This document shows positions 33,331 through 45,937 of a DNA stretch of 64,000 nucleotides, piece after piece. The notes under the pieces are model-generated. The model was not told the origin of the DNA. It ran no database searches and worked only from the letters and a program-made list of their open reading frames with translations. A program made the position numbers and the translations under genes. How positions within the stretch are numbered: position 1 is the stretch's first letter; each line of letters begins with the position of its first letter. This stretch comes from Lobosporangium transversale (lineage: Eukaryota > Mortierellomycota > Mortierellomycetes > Mortierellales > Mortierellaceae), in assembly GCF_002105155.1 (NCBI RefSeq), contig NW_019029006.1:372001-436000 (forward strand), written 5' to 3'.

Positions 33331-34046
33331 TCTATTTGGCAGCCTAGTTGCTAAATATTATTTGGCAGCCCATTGCCAAATATAATCAACTTTCAAGACT
33401 CTCTTTGGCAGCCCAGTTGCCAAATAACATTCATTATTTACTTGGCAGCCTACCCAGCGTTATTTGGCCTCTAACTATTTTTTTTTTTTTTTTTTTTTTC
33501 ATTCCTAGGAACCGTATATGTGTATAACGCTCATACTTTAAATTAATAAAGCTCCCATCTTCTACGTCATGGTTATGTGTAGTGACATTGTCTTGTCTCA
33601 TTGAAAACTAATGACTTTTTTTTTCAAGTAGGTCGCTCATACAGTTTTGGAGGTGCCATTTGGAGATCAATGCCTATGAGAGGTTTTCGCTCGGAGCAAA
33701 CGCGTCTCACCTGCTACCTAGACGTCTTCAATAAATCATTCCCTAACCGTGTACATTGAAGGCTGTTTTGTGAAGATGTCATCGTCGCTGCCCTTAGTAC
33801 CTCCGGTGGCATTAGCTGTGCAAGGCAATGTATCCACAGAACGCTGCCTGTTTTACCACTGATGTTATGACCCTGTTATCAAAAAAAAAAAAAAAAAAAA
33901 AAAAGTAATGTATTTGGCAGCCCAGCTGCCACCCAAGAGTGCGAAGTTAAGTGGCAGCCCCCAGAAGTAGGCTGCCAAATAGAGGCAAAAATTACTATAA
34001 TTGGTATGGGCTGCCAAATAATATTAGCAACTGGCTACCAAATCTA
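33331..34046. mobile_element. TIR element of TTTGGCAGCC palindromes, TCTA duplication, nested retroposon
   Basis: The left end (33335 onward) and the reverse complement of the right end (to 34042) match over about 40 bases with few differences. Both read TTTGG(C/T)AGCC, AGTTGCTAA and ATTATTTGGCAGCCCAT in order. TCTA flanks both ends (33331-33334 and 34043-34046) as a candidate 4-bp target duplication. The arms hold repeated TTTGGCA...TGCCAAA palindromes in both orientations. No open frame is present, so it looks like a non-autonomous DNA element. A different retroposon ending in TGTTATC and a poly(A) tail (33881-33904) is inserted inside it. Confidence 0.7.
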
Positions 34047-34088
34047 TAATCTAACGAGTAGAATAATGGTTACAAAAGGCAAAAGAAA

Positions 34089-34160
34089 GGGCCGAACCGG
34101 GAATTGAACCCGGGACCTCTCGCACCCTAAGCGAGAATTATACCACTAAACCATCCGGCC
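34089..34160 (-). tRNA. tRNA-Pro (AGG), second identical copy
   Basis: Identical over all 72 nt to the gene at 15541-15612: same acceptor stem, anticodon loop TTAGGGT and T arm. The trailer also has TTTCTTTTG. The 5' flank on the minus strand is similar but diverged for about 60-80 bases between the copies, so the duplicated unit was longer than the tRNA. Confidence 0.97.
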
Positions 34161-34199
34161 TGCTCATATGATGTTTGGAAAATTCATACAATATATTCT

Positions 34200-34471
34200 T
34201 AATTTCTATCAGCAGTGACACGTGATATAAGTCAGCGACAGTAACGGCTTTAAGCCACACATTGGATCAAGAGGTGACTGGAGCAACCCAGTCGTGCCAC
34301 ACAGTATGACGATGCGCCTTCCGATTATTGGACACGGCTTTATTTGCGACCCCAGTACCAGTAATGGGGCAACCCATTTATAGAGCTAACATCTAAATAA
34401 ATCCTACATGACCTCGTGGGTCCTTGTTATCAAAAAAAAAAAAAAAAATCAAAAAAAAAAAAAAAAAAAAA
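34200..34471 (+). mobile_element. SINE copy, 3' portion with poly(A) tail
   Basis: It ends with CATGACCTCGTGGGTCCTTG, TTATC and a long A tail interrupted once by TC (34433-34471), the same 3' end as the copies at 16376-16415 and 17508-17561. The tRNA-like head is not recognisable. Its upstream part overlaps sequence similar to the fragment near 17036-17100. Confidence 0.68.
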
Positions 34472-34790
34472 GTCTCCAATCTATGGGTCGCCCAAACGCA
34501 CACCTTTCCTATTGGAGACGGTTCCAAACTCTCAAGCAAGTGCCGGCTTTAGTATTTCTTCATCCCATTGCTCCATTACTGTACTAGTGGCAAGCCTATT
34601 GCTAGCGTAACTTAATTCATTTATAAATCTGCAAAAGCCTTGCTGTATTATTATTCATGTATTTTTTATTATTTTTTTCCTATTCTATTGGGTTTATTGG
34701 AGGCCTAATGTACAAAGTAAAAGAAAAAGAGGAGGGGGGTTTTTTTTGTGATATATAGTATATGAACAGGATGGGTGAAGGATTGACTAT
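34472..34790. other. Short gene-free flank
   Basis: AT-rich DNA between the SINE tail and the stop codon of the AVT3/4-like transporter. It presumably contains that gene's 3' UTR. No other feature is seen. Confidence 0.5.
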
Positions 34791-36917
34791 TTACTGAAAA
34801 ACAGAGCAACGATCCAAGTCAGCATCAGGAGCTGCGGCGACAACCCAGCTGCGGATCGTGATATAGAGTGTAAAGACCATAGCTACCACACCTACGACGC
34901 CCAAGATGATATCCAGCACCTTGGCCTTCAACGTCTTGGCACAGGCCTTGTAATGAAACATGGCAGGGAAGATGAAGCACAATGGCATACAAGCAACCGA
35001 TCCTACAAATGATACAAATTTATCCAAGTTGGGACCTCCGACCACAAAGCTGACAAGGGCACAAACGCAGATCAAGATGACACGAAGTGCATTCTTTTGA
35101 ATCTTGACCTTAATGTCCAATCCACCCGATTTGGTACCAAAGATACCGTGTTCAAGGATCTTGGAGGCAGGGGACAACATCAAGGGAATTGAAAGAATCA
35201 TTGCAAGTGAATACAAGAACTCGACTGTGATGGTCCAACCAGATTGAATAGGAAGGTTCAACAACACAATTGTCTGTACATTGCTACCAAAACTGGCATA
35301 GCAGAGTGCACCCACGCTCATGAAGATTACTGCAACAACTGTGATGGTCAATGCAAGCACGCGAGGGAACTTTTCAGGCTCCGCCATAGATTCTGTAATG
35401 GGGATAACTGTAGACGAGATGAAGGTTAAAAACGAGAAAAAAAAAAGTCAGTTAATATGTTCGAATGATGGCCTAGTTATTGCTCTTCAAAGGGCGTCAA
35501 TCAAACAAAAAAAAAAAAAAAAAAAAAAAAAAGTGCCACTCTAACATACCAAGGCCAATTCCCTCGAAAGAAAAGACTGCAGTTCCGATAAAGAGCGCAA
35601 AGTCATCGCGGTTGAAGAGAGTAATGTTGGGCCCAGCACCATTGACAGCCAAGTTATTGATACTGAAGTACCATAAGTAAACAATACCAAAGACAATAAA
35701 TAGGTTGGCCAGCATACTGGGGAGGGAGAGGATGGACATTCGACGGATGAGGACTAAGGGAATCAGGATAATGAGGGTCATCAAGATGTAGTATTTCTCC
35801 TTGATTGCATGGAACTGGCACCGTGTGAACGTTTCGACCACAGCATTGATATTCTGAGAGACAAAGATCAAATAGGCACAGCAGAATCCAACCTGGGATA
35901 AGGCCACCGAGACAAGGACAGCCAGACGCACATATTTGCCAAATAAAATAAGACCAATGTCCTGGAACGTCTCACGCACCACTAGACGGACCTTAACCAG
36001 CATCAAGAAGGAGACGCAGCAAACGATAGCGACAATGGCTAATAATAAGCATGAGAAAAGAATTCCTGACAACGAGCAAGTAAAATGAGAGAGTGGGGGA
36101 AAAAAAAGGTCAGAAGAGATTACCAGAGCAAGGATGAATTGCAGAAATAGAACAGAAGTAAAAAGCATGATTTCAGGCATAGAAATATGTAAATAAGAAG
36201 GCATTAGAACATACCTCCATTCATGAAAGCTTTTGGTAAGAACAAAACACCAGTACCAACAAAAGCTTTTCCGAGTAGGAGACTGGCTTTCCATGGGGTG
36301 ACAGTGCCGCGCTGTGGAGTCTCCTCAGTCGACCTTAAACTATCCGTCATCATATCCTCGTGGATCAAGGAACCTGGATGGGATGGTTGCTGCTCCATCG
36401 TCATACTAGGGGCGTCTTTATGAATAGCTGACTTCTCGTTCGGAGGAGTAGCAATGTACGATGGACCTCTAGAAGCTTTTGGGCGGATTGTTGAAGCATC
36501 AGAGGGACTGGAATGAGAGGCACCCTTCTCGGCCAGCGAGACACTGTCTTCCTCAATATCAGAGGGAGCGGCACTATGGGATCCTTGACCACCATAGTTT
36601 TCAAACATGTTGGCATATTCAGAGTTGGTTCGAGCCAACCATGATACTGGGCGTGAACCAGGGCGTGAACCAGGGCGTGAGCCAGGACGTGAGCCAGGAC
36701 GTGAGCCGGGTCTAGAGGATGTGTGTTGCCTTGTGCGGGAGTTAGCTCTGGAGCCAGGATTAGATTGAATGGGTGGCAGAGTAATGTTGTTTGCATTCGT
36801 TGGAGTGTTCAGGAATAGACTCCGGCCGCGCTGTGGCTGGGATGAAGGCGGTGGTGATGGAGATGCGTCCTCTGCAACATCAACGCGAGGCACATTGTTC
36901 TGATCAAAGACGCTCAT
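34791..36917 (-). CDS. Vacuolar amino-acid transporter, AVT3/AVT4-like (AAAP family)
   Basis: Three exons, 36215-36917, 35550-36065 and 34791-35407, give 611 residues. The first 205 or so residues are polar and contain a tandem Arg-Pro-Gly-Ser repeat (36646-36716 region). The membrane core begins at TPWKASLLLGKAFVGTGVLF, matching the first helix of AAAP/SLC36-type carriers. It has further motifs FVGSVACMPLCFIFPAMFHY near the end and FSFEGIGLVIPITESM in the middle, with about ten to eleven helices. Yeast Avt3 and Avt4 export neutral and basic amino acids from the vacuole; a long N-terminal tail is typical there. Intron 2 carries a 26-nt A tract. A second AAAP gene follows upstream on the same strand at 39581-41900. 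Confidence 0.88.
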
Positions 36918-38911
36918 TGGGTTTTATCGATTTATTTGAAGGATTAGGAAGATAGTGCAGGAAATGTGAGCCAGGAGGAATGGGTATCAAATATGGCTGG
37001 TTTGATCGTGAGAAAATTATTGATAGAGGACGGAAGAGGTCAGGAGATAAATCAGAAGAGGGGGAGGAATGAAGAAGAGGAATAGGTATAATGTACGTCG
37101 GATAGATCAAAGTTAGGTAACGATGCTTAGGAAAGGAAGATGAAAGGATAAAAAAAAAAGGATGGGATGGAGGGGTAGATGAAGGACATTTTATAGGTTC
37201 AACTGGTATTGTAGACTTAATTTGGACTAGAGCTAAAAAAGAGTTTAATCAGAAGTACTAAAAAAGGATTCTTCCCCTCCTGGCCCTTGTTATTTATTCA
37301 TGGTATTCATTACAGCATAACAGAGAAGACGATCTGGCAATGTGCCAAAGCCCCGGTCCCTGTGTTTGTACGTAATTCCTCCCCCCAATATAGTTTATCG
37401 TAAAGAGCATCCATCATGGACGTATGCATGATAATTTAAGGTCTCATGAAGTTGATCATCAGAGATAAGAACCTGACTTGAATCATATGTATATCTATAC
37501 AATCATCTTATTTTCCCCTCCATTAATCCTGAGAGCTCTCTTCTTACAACTATAATAAGCTATGGACAATAAGCCGCAGAGTTTTGAGTTCGACCAAGAA
37601 CCCAAGTCATGTCAGTCTTTTAGGATTTCGAGGGACACTCATTGTCCTATATGACATTAGTTGCCCATATCCAAATTTATGATGCTTATTTGCAAAAAGC
37701 AAATGTCCTTTATTAAAACAGTTGCTTTTGTCTTGGATCGAAAGGACAAGAGAATATGTATCTACATATTCATGTAAGCATTTCAACCCAAGATTGTGAC
37801 AAAAAGGGTGGAGGATAGTGTAGCATAAATCTGCAATGAGGGGGAAATCCATATTTCTGCCTTCTGGCCCTTTTTTCATTGTCGTGCCGATTACGGAAAA
37901 TGACTTTTTTAATGGGCGTAAACAAGCGAAGGTCGTCATCATAGACAAGGTTCACTGATTACATATATATATGGCCTACACAGGAGCTATCACGGTACAG
38001 TACATATAACTGTATATACTAGAAGGCATATTATCGTAGTAAAAAAATAAAAAAAAAAATGGATTTAGGGTGTAACATCGTTTGAATGGATCAACGACAT
38101 TCCATGGGCATCATGATCATTTTTCCCTCTTTCCTTAATAGCACAAACAACATAAAAGAGAAGAATGAAAATCCCTCGTTCGGGATCCGGGGTGAGAAAG
38201 TTCACGTACTCCCGGACAAATGGTAGCTAGTTAAAATCCATACTCATATGCACTAGTCTGATCCATGGAGTCCTATAGAAACTATAGAAAAAGAGGAAAA
38301 AAAACCAAAATAGAGTACTTTCAAACCGCGATCAATAGTAGCTTTCTCTCTATGTCTCTTGCTAGTCACAGCCTAGCAAGTATAATATGCTCCAGTTCTC
38401 TAATCCAATCGTAGCGAAGGAAAAAAAAAAAAAAAAGCAAAAAAGAAAAAAGGACAAAACGGCCATTCTGTGAATATGGTTACTGCACTGTAGGCGTTTC
38501 GCCTCTTTGTCTTCAAGTTGTCTCTTGCTCTCTCTCCCCAATGTACACTTCGGGTTTCTCCCTTTTCGTTCTTCCTCTCATACTTCTTGTAATGACGAAA
38601 CATAAAAAGGAAAAGAAGGAAAGCTCTATGAGACATTTTTTTATTTCTCAAATCCTTTTCCTTGCACATCCCTGCCACTCTTGGAAGTATTCTAGAAAGA
38701 AAACTAATAAGAAAAAAAAGAAAAATAAAAAGGAGAAAAGACAATGAAATGATGGGCCCTTTTTTTTTTTTTTTTTTGTGATCAATAATAAAAACCTTTG
38801 GTTTTTAGAAAGCTGGACCGTGCCGTTGAACTGTGGTTTGTTGTTTACGTTTTGGAGGAATGCTGTGTTTAATTGTAAAAAATAACTAAATAAATAAATA
38901 AATTATAAATA

Positions 38912-38943
<32 letters not shown>

Positions 38944-39580
38944 CAAATAAGTAAAAATTTGTATATATTACAGTTTTTGCTTGTTTGTCCATTACTCCCC
39001 AACGACATTGCATTGCCTTTTAGTCTTCTTCTTGTGCGTGAGTACATTTCCTAATTTAATGATGATATCACTGTGCTTGATCACCAATCCATAAATTTTT
39101 CCACGGTCCTAAAAAAATATAAAAAAAAAAAAAATGCATGTAGCCAGTCTAGACCAAAAGAGAAATGATTGCTCAGTTTGAGTTCCCTGATCCGAAGGCT
39201 TGCACATGGCTAGACAACATGGAGGAAGTACAATTGGACAAAAGTGAGTCCCCGATCCACCCTGTTTCGCTCTCTTTTGGGGTATTCCACGTCATAAAGT
39301 CATTATATTAACTATGTATATATACATGTATGAACAGAGAAGATCACAAAAAGTGTGCTATATTCGTTATCAGTCTCGCTATGGTGAACATGAGCTGCTG
39401 ATAAAGAAACTTTAAGATTCTTTGTGGTTCATCATCAAAATATAGACCTATGAATGGTATGGTGACTATATTGTTTATTACTCTAAGGCATTAAAGGGAG
39501 CAGCCATGACGCTGCACGTTATTTTTGAGATTCTTCTTTTTTTATATTTATATTTTATTTGATCAAAGAGATGGAAGCGT
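36918..39580. other. Gene-free stretch between the two transporter genes
   Basis: About 2.7 kb without a supportable gene. It includes the presumed promoter of the AVT3/4-like gene, A/T homopolymers and a TA microsatellite at 38911-38944. The 113-codon frame at 37607-37948 on the minus strand shows no family features. Confidence 0.55.
38911..38944. repeat. (TA)n microsatellite
   Basis: A run of TA dinucleotides within AT-rich intergenic DNA. Confidence 0.85.
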
Positions 39581-41900
39581 TCAATGGTGCTGAATATCCT
39601 CTATTAGATGTTTGGTGGCATCATAGGTGCCTACTACTATGACGACCATCCCCACAACGAAAATAAACCATATCCACATCTGATTCAGCCAGAATACATT
39701 TTTCATCCCTCCTAATCGATAGTAGAACAAGACAGGCATCACATACACCAAAAGGCAGGTTGCGAGGGCTCCCAACAGATCCATCAGGTCGCCAAAATAT
39801 GGAAGCGCTGACGCAACTAATCCCGCGAAGAGGATGACGATTGTCCTGGAAGTTGCTCTTTTTAGAAATTGTTGGGATTTTGTTCCTTGTTCAAAGGCAG
39901 GGGCACGTGCAGCGATCGAGTCCTCGATCATCACAGCAAATGAAGCCAAGAGAATCGGCGCAGCAAGGAGCACGTGTAGAGTAATGAGTGAATTGGCCAA
40001 GGTAGACCATACGCCTAATAATTATAGTGACAAAAATGACAAGAATAATATATATAGTAAATTATTAAAAGCTCAAGGAATGTTCCTTCATGCACGTATG
40101 TATAAATGATATATTTATACGCTAGTTTAGTCAAGTTCAGTTTGTCAGATTTTAGAACATTAGTATAAACATATTTATACTTTTTTTTTTTTTTTACCAT
40201 GAGGAAGATTCTCCAAGATCGGATTCATGGTTAAATTCCCAAATGCAAGATATCCAGCCACAGCAATCGAGATATACATCACAAAGCAGGTCGAGAGCGC
40301 GAGCCACAAGGCAGTTGACCATTTTCGTGGGTGTTTCATGGTCTGTTCCACTTGTGGATACACAACATTCCCACCATATGCATAAGACATGGTTGCTAAC
40401 GAAAGCGGAACCTTGGACCAATCAGCGAATTGATGAGTCGCTGCAACAGCTTCTACGGCTCTATGGATGACCATCTCTGCAGAGACTCCTACAGTGATCA
40501 TAACAACCCCAACTGTCGCACCTGCGCCAATCAGACTTGTATCCATATATTATATATATTTTATAATCGTGTTCTTGACTTATTAGCGTGCCAAGAAAAT
40601 AATATTTATAAAAAAAAAACTCGAAATACCTGAGAACGGCAATCTCTTTCATAGACTTTGTGAAAATCAAGCAGACCCAGACAAAGAGCGAACATCCTAT
40701 GAAAAAAGTAGAGGGTGGGACACTGGGATCGTTCGGGTTTGCTACCATGCCGTGAATCAGGGTTGAAGCCAAGATAATGTACAAGATGGCGCATCCAAAA
40801 AGATTGATACCGACGGCTCCAACAGCAATATAATGACCCATACTTCCGTATGCATCCCGTGCAATTTGTTGAAATGAACTACGCCTCCTATCGCTGTTAT
40901 TTTTTTTTTTTTTTTACAAGTCGGTTCATTATTAATGCCAATTTAGTTCAAAAATACGCGACTTTTTTTTTTTTTTTTTTTTTTTTTTCGTGAGTAGATC
41001 AAGATACAAAAAAAAAAAATTGTACACGTTACGTGTTGAGATAGAGACATTGGATAAGCATATTTCCAGTGGTTGTGGACATGAATAAGGCCAACATAAC
41101 GATCACAACCCCTAACCATCCAGATTGTGCAACCGCATAAGGCATACTCAGTGTACCTGTCCCCGCGACCATGCACCTTGTTGGAAAGGGAAAAGCAAAA
41201 ATACATGATGCATATATTAGCTTCAAAGCAATGAACGTAAGGTTAAGGATATATCCAGACATATAAAGTAAATGAAAAGGAAAAAAAAAAAAAAAAAAAA
41301 AAAGTTCACATACACTAATGATGTGGCAATCTTGAGCGTGCAAACACCTTCAGCACGATCAACTCGCAGATCCATCCTATGTTTGTGCATATTCACTTTC
41401 CCTTCTTCCTCTTCTTCTTCATCTTCATTGCCCTCTCCTCCTCCCCTCACTCTCACTCTACCTATTTCTTGAGCTCGGGCCTCTCCACTACGGTTTCCTT
41501 GCCCATCAATATCATCATACGTCGATGATGGCAATCCTTTTTCATTTTTCATTTTCTTTTCCTTCCTCTCATTTTCCTTTTCATTTCCATTTCCGTTTCT
41601 GTTTTCAGTAAAATGTTCAATCAAGTTGGAGTTGCGCTTCACGAGCAAAATAGCAGAGTCGATTGTCTCGGTCGATCCGCGATGAAATCTCCAAAATTTG
41701 AGCCGATGTTTTATAATCCTGTATTTGTTTTTATTGTTCTCGTTCTTTGGCGATCTCAGGCAGTTGCCGTTGTTGTTGTCATTGTTGGTATAAAGGCCCT
41801 TTAGACCCCTTCCATTTGCACTCCTGTCCTCATTGTCGTTGCCATTACTGGGATTGCCTCTACCTGCATTGGGATTTGGTAGTGCCGATATTCTTTCCAT
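39581..41900 (-). CDS. Vacuolar amino-acid transporter, AVT1-like (AAAP family)
   Basis: Five exons, 41314-41900, 41033-41176, 40630-40887, 40198-40535 and 39581-40014, give 586 residues. The first 190 or so residues are hydrophilic, Asn/Gly/Glu-rich, with an acidic run. The carrier core starts at ATSLVCMVAGTGTLSMPYAV, the classic first-helix motif of AAAP proteins. It continues with SFQQIARDAYG, LSLATMSYAYGGNVVYPQVE and about eleven membrane helices. AVT1-type proteins move neutral amino acids into the vacuole by proton antiport. It differs from the AVT3/4-like neighbour in helix sequences, so the pair is not a recent tandem duplicate. Three of the four introns hold long A or T runs. All junction phases fit. 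Confidence 0.87.
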
Positions 41901-41930
41901 TTTCTTTTTTTTTTTTTTCTTAAGGATGAT

Positions 41931-41971
<41 letters not shown>

Positions 41972-43295
41972 GAGTACAAGATTGAATAAAGCAACCTTGA
42001 AAGGAGGTTAATTGAGAACTATATATGTATATATGTAAAGAGATCTACGAAAAAAAAAAAAAAAAAAAAAAAAAAAACTATAGTATCAGGATGACCAGGA
42101 ATGCGGAATGTGAGGAAAAGTAAAAAAAAATGAAGTTTTGGGACGAAGAGGGTGTTAAATGGGTAAAGTGCCTAGTTGGAACGAGCGAAATAACAACAGC
42201 AGTTACAGTAACAATGGTAACAATAATAAAGAGGTCAAAGCGGAGTGGGGAATATCTTATCTCAGATCGTTAGATCAGGACCACCTCGAATGACGAAGGG
42301 CAAAAAGACAAAAGGGAAGGAAATAAAAAAAAAAAAAAAAAAAAACGCGCTGTGGTGTAGAAAATAGCTATGCATCAATTAAAGCACAGACGCCAATTTT
42401 ATTTTTTGTGCGACACAAATATATATAAATATATTATCTCTTAAACCGTCAACCTGCCAGGATTTTTTTTTTACCGTGTTTTTCTAATAGATTATAAAAG
42501 TACGCAAGCTGTTGCACCCATGGTTGCTACATTAATCACTCCTCATTCATTAGCTAAATCTCGCTCAAAGTAAGCATTAGTTACCAATCATTACACTCAT
42601 AAGCTCATCTACTTCATCATTCGAGACAGTTCGTTTTAGAGCTAGCAAGAGGCGTGGTATTGACTTCAGATGGAAAGTTGATGACCTGAAATTTAAGAAT
42701 ATGGCCCAACGCCGTTGCTCCTACAAAATCTGATACTTCCAATGTCAAATTCGAAAATGCCATATGATTTCTAATGACTCTTACTTTTCATATCTGCATC
42801 AAGAAGAAAGGTTGCTGTACGATATATGTATTAGAGTATCTATTGAACATGGCTTTTTATACAAGCGGATCAGAGCTAGCCAACATCCATGGTAATGCTG
42901 CAAGTTCTCGTTGGGATATTAAAGTAAAAGCAAAAGGAAACAACTAAAACATTCACTCAGTTTTGTGCGTTAGTGTATTTATATATATGATGGCTTCAGA
43001 TCACTATGGTACAATAAATAACTTTTTAAAAAATCTAATATATTCTAATGTAATTACGACTTTCATTCTCCCAATACCTCCTTCTGCTTCATCTTATTAA
43101 ATGAACCTTCTCTTCCTCATAGCAGTATTGTAAATAAATAAAATAAAATAAAGCGAAATGAAAATGAAAATGAAAATCAAAAAGTGCTATAAAAAAAATC
43201 TGTCTCCCTTCCTTGTACGGATACCTACATGAATATTTGCATGTATCCTTCAGACTTAAATATAATGCCATTAACTACCTTTGCGTCTCTTTTTT
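41901..43295. other. Gene-free stretch
   Basis: The presumed promoter of the AVT1-like gene (with T/A runs at 41935-41970, 42050-42077) and the 3' region of the kinase gene. A small open frame at 42617-42763 on the minus strand is not supported by anything else. Confidence 0.5.
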
Positions 43296-43757
43296 TTACT
43301 GATCTCGACTACGCACCCATTCTGGTGGGTCACCCACAGACATTGTCACAGGATCGACTAGTCCATTATAGTTCTCATAAACTGTATAATCAAATGTCGT
43401 GAATTCGCGATCGATCAGCGCCATCTGGTATGCAATCTTTTCTTTTCGTGACATGTTGCTTGGTGGTGTCAAGGGTGCAGCATCCGCAGCAGTAGGACTT
43501 TTGTTATTATTGGCAGCAGCAGCAGCGGCAACGGCAGCGATAGGTGCAGGAGATGATTGACGCTGAGATGTTGGTGAATGTGGCAGTTGTTGTTGTTGCT
43601 GATATCCACCTATTCTTTGTTGTTGTTGTTGTTGTTGCTGCTGCTGCTGTTGTTGGAGTGGTGTCGTGCCTCGCATTGGCAACGGATGAGGTAAAGGATT
43701 TCCTCCGCCGCCACTACCACTAAGGGACGAGGATGAGGATGTCGATGTGGATGTATA

Positions 43758-43799
<42 letters not shown>

Positions 43800-45241
43800 A
43801 TATTGAGCATGATACTGTGATGAGGTCGGCACCGGTGGTTGGCCTGGGAAAGTTCTTCCTGTTACATCATTCTCATCGTAATATGCTTTTTTAGACTTGA
43901 AGTGTTGAAACTGAGCAGGAGTATTATGTGACGACGAGTGGTTATGGCCTCTTTTCCCCGATGGTGAAGACGAAGATGTAGAGGATGGGACCGCGGGCTT
44001 GGACAGATATATGGCAGTGACCCCATGGCTACTCTGTTGGTTTGAGATCTGATAAGTATATCCGCTAACGGTGCTTCCGGATGCTGCAGCAGTACTGACA
44101 GGGGAGTTCAGTCCTTGATGTTCGAGCGAGGGTTTGGATGGATAAGATGAGCTTTGCTGCTGTTGTTGTGGTTGATGATATTGGGATGAGTTTGATGGGT
44201 AGCCCTGGATGGGTGACGATGGTAAGGAGGTACCCATGTGTGAATAATGGCGGGCACTACCACTGCTACTGCTTGTCCCACTGTTGTTATAAAAGCCGTG
44301 ATGGACTTGGTTGCGAATATATTGACCTGATTGACGGGAGGCTGAGGGAGGAGGAGGCATAGGGAATGGCGGCGGTGGTGATGCTGGTATGGTCATTCCC
44401 CGTCCACTACCTGATCCTTCTCCAGAAACTTTGGGTATCGACTGCTGCTGTGATCTTGTCTGTTGTTGTGCTGTGTGATGTTGCTGCAGCTGCTGTTGTA
44501 GCAGCTGTTGTTGGTATTGCAAGTATGGCTGGGATGTCGAGAGTGGTTGCGATAAGTGAATATGACTACTGTTTGCACTACTCGTATTGCTATTGTTCTC
44601 ACTGTCCTTCCCTCCCGGTCCTCCCGGTCCTCCCGTTCCTCCACCACCACCACTGCCAAAAAAGACTTTTGATTTTTTCTTTGCAATCTTTTGAGCTTTG
44701 TCCTTGGATCCTTGGTGCTGCTGCAGGTAATATTGCTGTGAATTTTCCCAGCTATTGTTGCTATTATTATTATTATTATTATTGTTACTGTTATTATAAT
44801 TATTGTTGTAGTGACTGAGGTGATGGCTATTGTATTCGTCTGCAGAGACAGCCATAGCCTGCATCGCCAAATCTGCAGCCGCAATTGCAGCCTCATGTTC
44901 TGCCTTCAACCGCGCATTCTCTTCCTTCAATGCCTTGTCCTTTTCCTTCTGCATCCTCTGTGCTCTCTTGCGAGTGGATCTATAGGTCAGAGGTTCATCG
45001 TCCAGCAGCAGCTCTTCTAGATCGTAAGTGGCATCAAAGTTGTTATATTCTGATGAAGGCTGGAATTTTGGTGTCAACTGCTTTGACTCTAGCATATACC
45101 ACCAGTTATCGGGGTTTCCTTGATATGCTCCAGCTAGGAAAAAAGGATGTTGTCGAATTGCATCCATTCCACCTTTGATGCCCAATCTCTCCTTGACATC
45201 TCTTGTAAGAAACTGGTTTTGTAGAAAGGTTGTATCATGAC

Positions 45242-45278
<37 letters not shown>

Positions 45279-45809
45279 TATATTTTTTTAGTATAAGAGC
45301 ATTAGACTTTTTGTTTTTTTTTTTTTTTTTAAAAAAAAAAAGAAACTTACTCCACGCATGGCCGAGATACACTCCTGTGAGAGTCCATCCTTTTCGGGAT
45401 ATTCTATCTGTTGAGTTGGGATAGCCTTCTTGAGTTGATTAACACTATCAGTCTGAAAGGGTCGTTTGCTGTAAATGGCCTCATAAAACAACACGCCGAG
45501 GGCCCACCAATCAACACTCGTTCCATATCCGGATGCTGTAAACACTTCTGGGGCCATATAGGCTGCTGTTCCTGATTGTGAAGTCAAGAAGGGTTTCTGA
45601 GGGGTAAGTTTACATCCAATGTTGAAATCGGTCAGGTGAGCATGTCCCTTTTCGTCCAAAAGAACATTGTCGGGTTTTATATCTCGATGTACAATCCCTA
45701 AAGAGTGAAGGTGTGTAATGGCTGAACAGAGTTCTGCAATCCAAAACCGAACCACATCCTCACCAAATTGTTGCCTATTCAAATGGAACCGCAGATCGCC
45801 TCCCATCCT

Positions 45810-45846
<37 letters not shown>

Positions 45847-45902
45847 GTATTGTAAAAGAAAGCTTTCTTAGGATGACAATGTTTATAGTTTTTTACAATG
45901 AT

Positions 45903-45937
<35 letters not shown>

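Noticed and set aside
37607-37948. 113-codon minus-strand frame
   Set aside because: No recognisable domain or signal; isolated in AT-rich intergenic DNA.
42617-42763. 48-residue minus-strand frame starting MAFSNLTLEV
   Set aside because: Reads somewhat protein-like and a neighbouring frame could be a C-terminal exon, but no joining exon or family match is visible.
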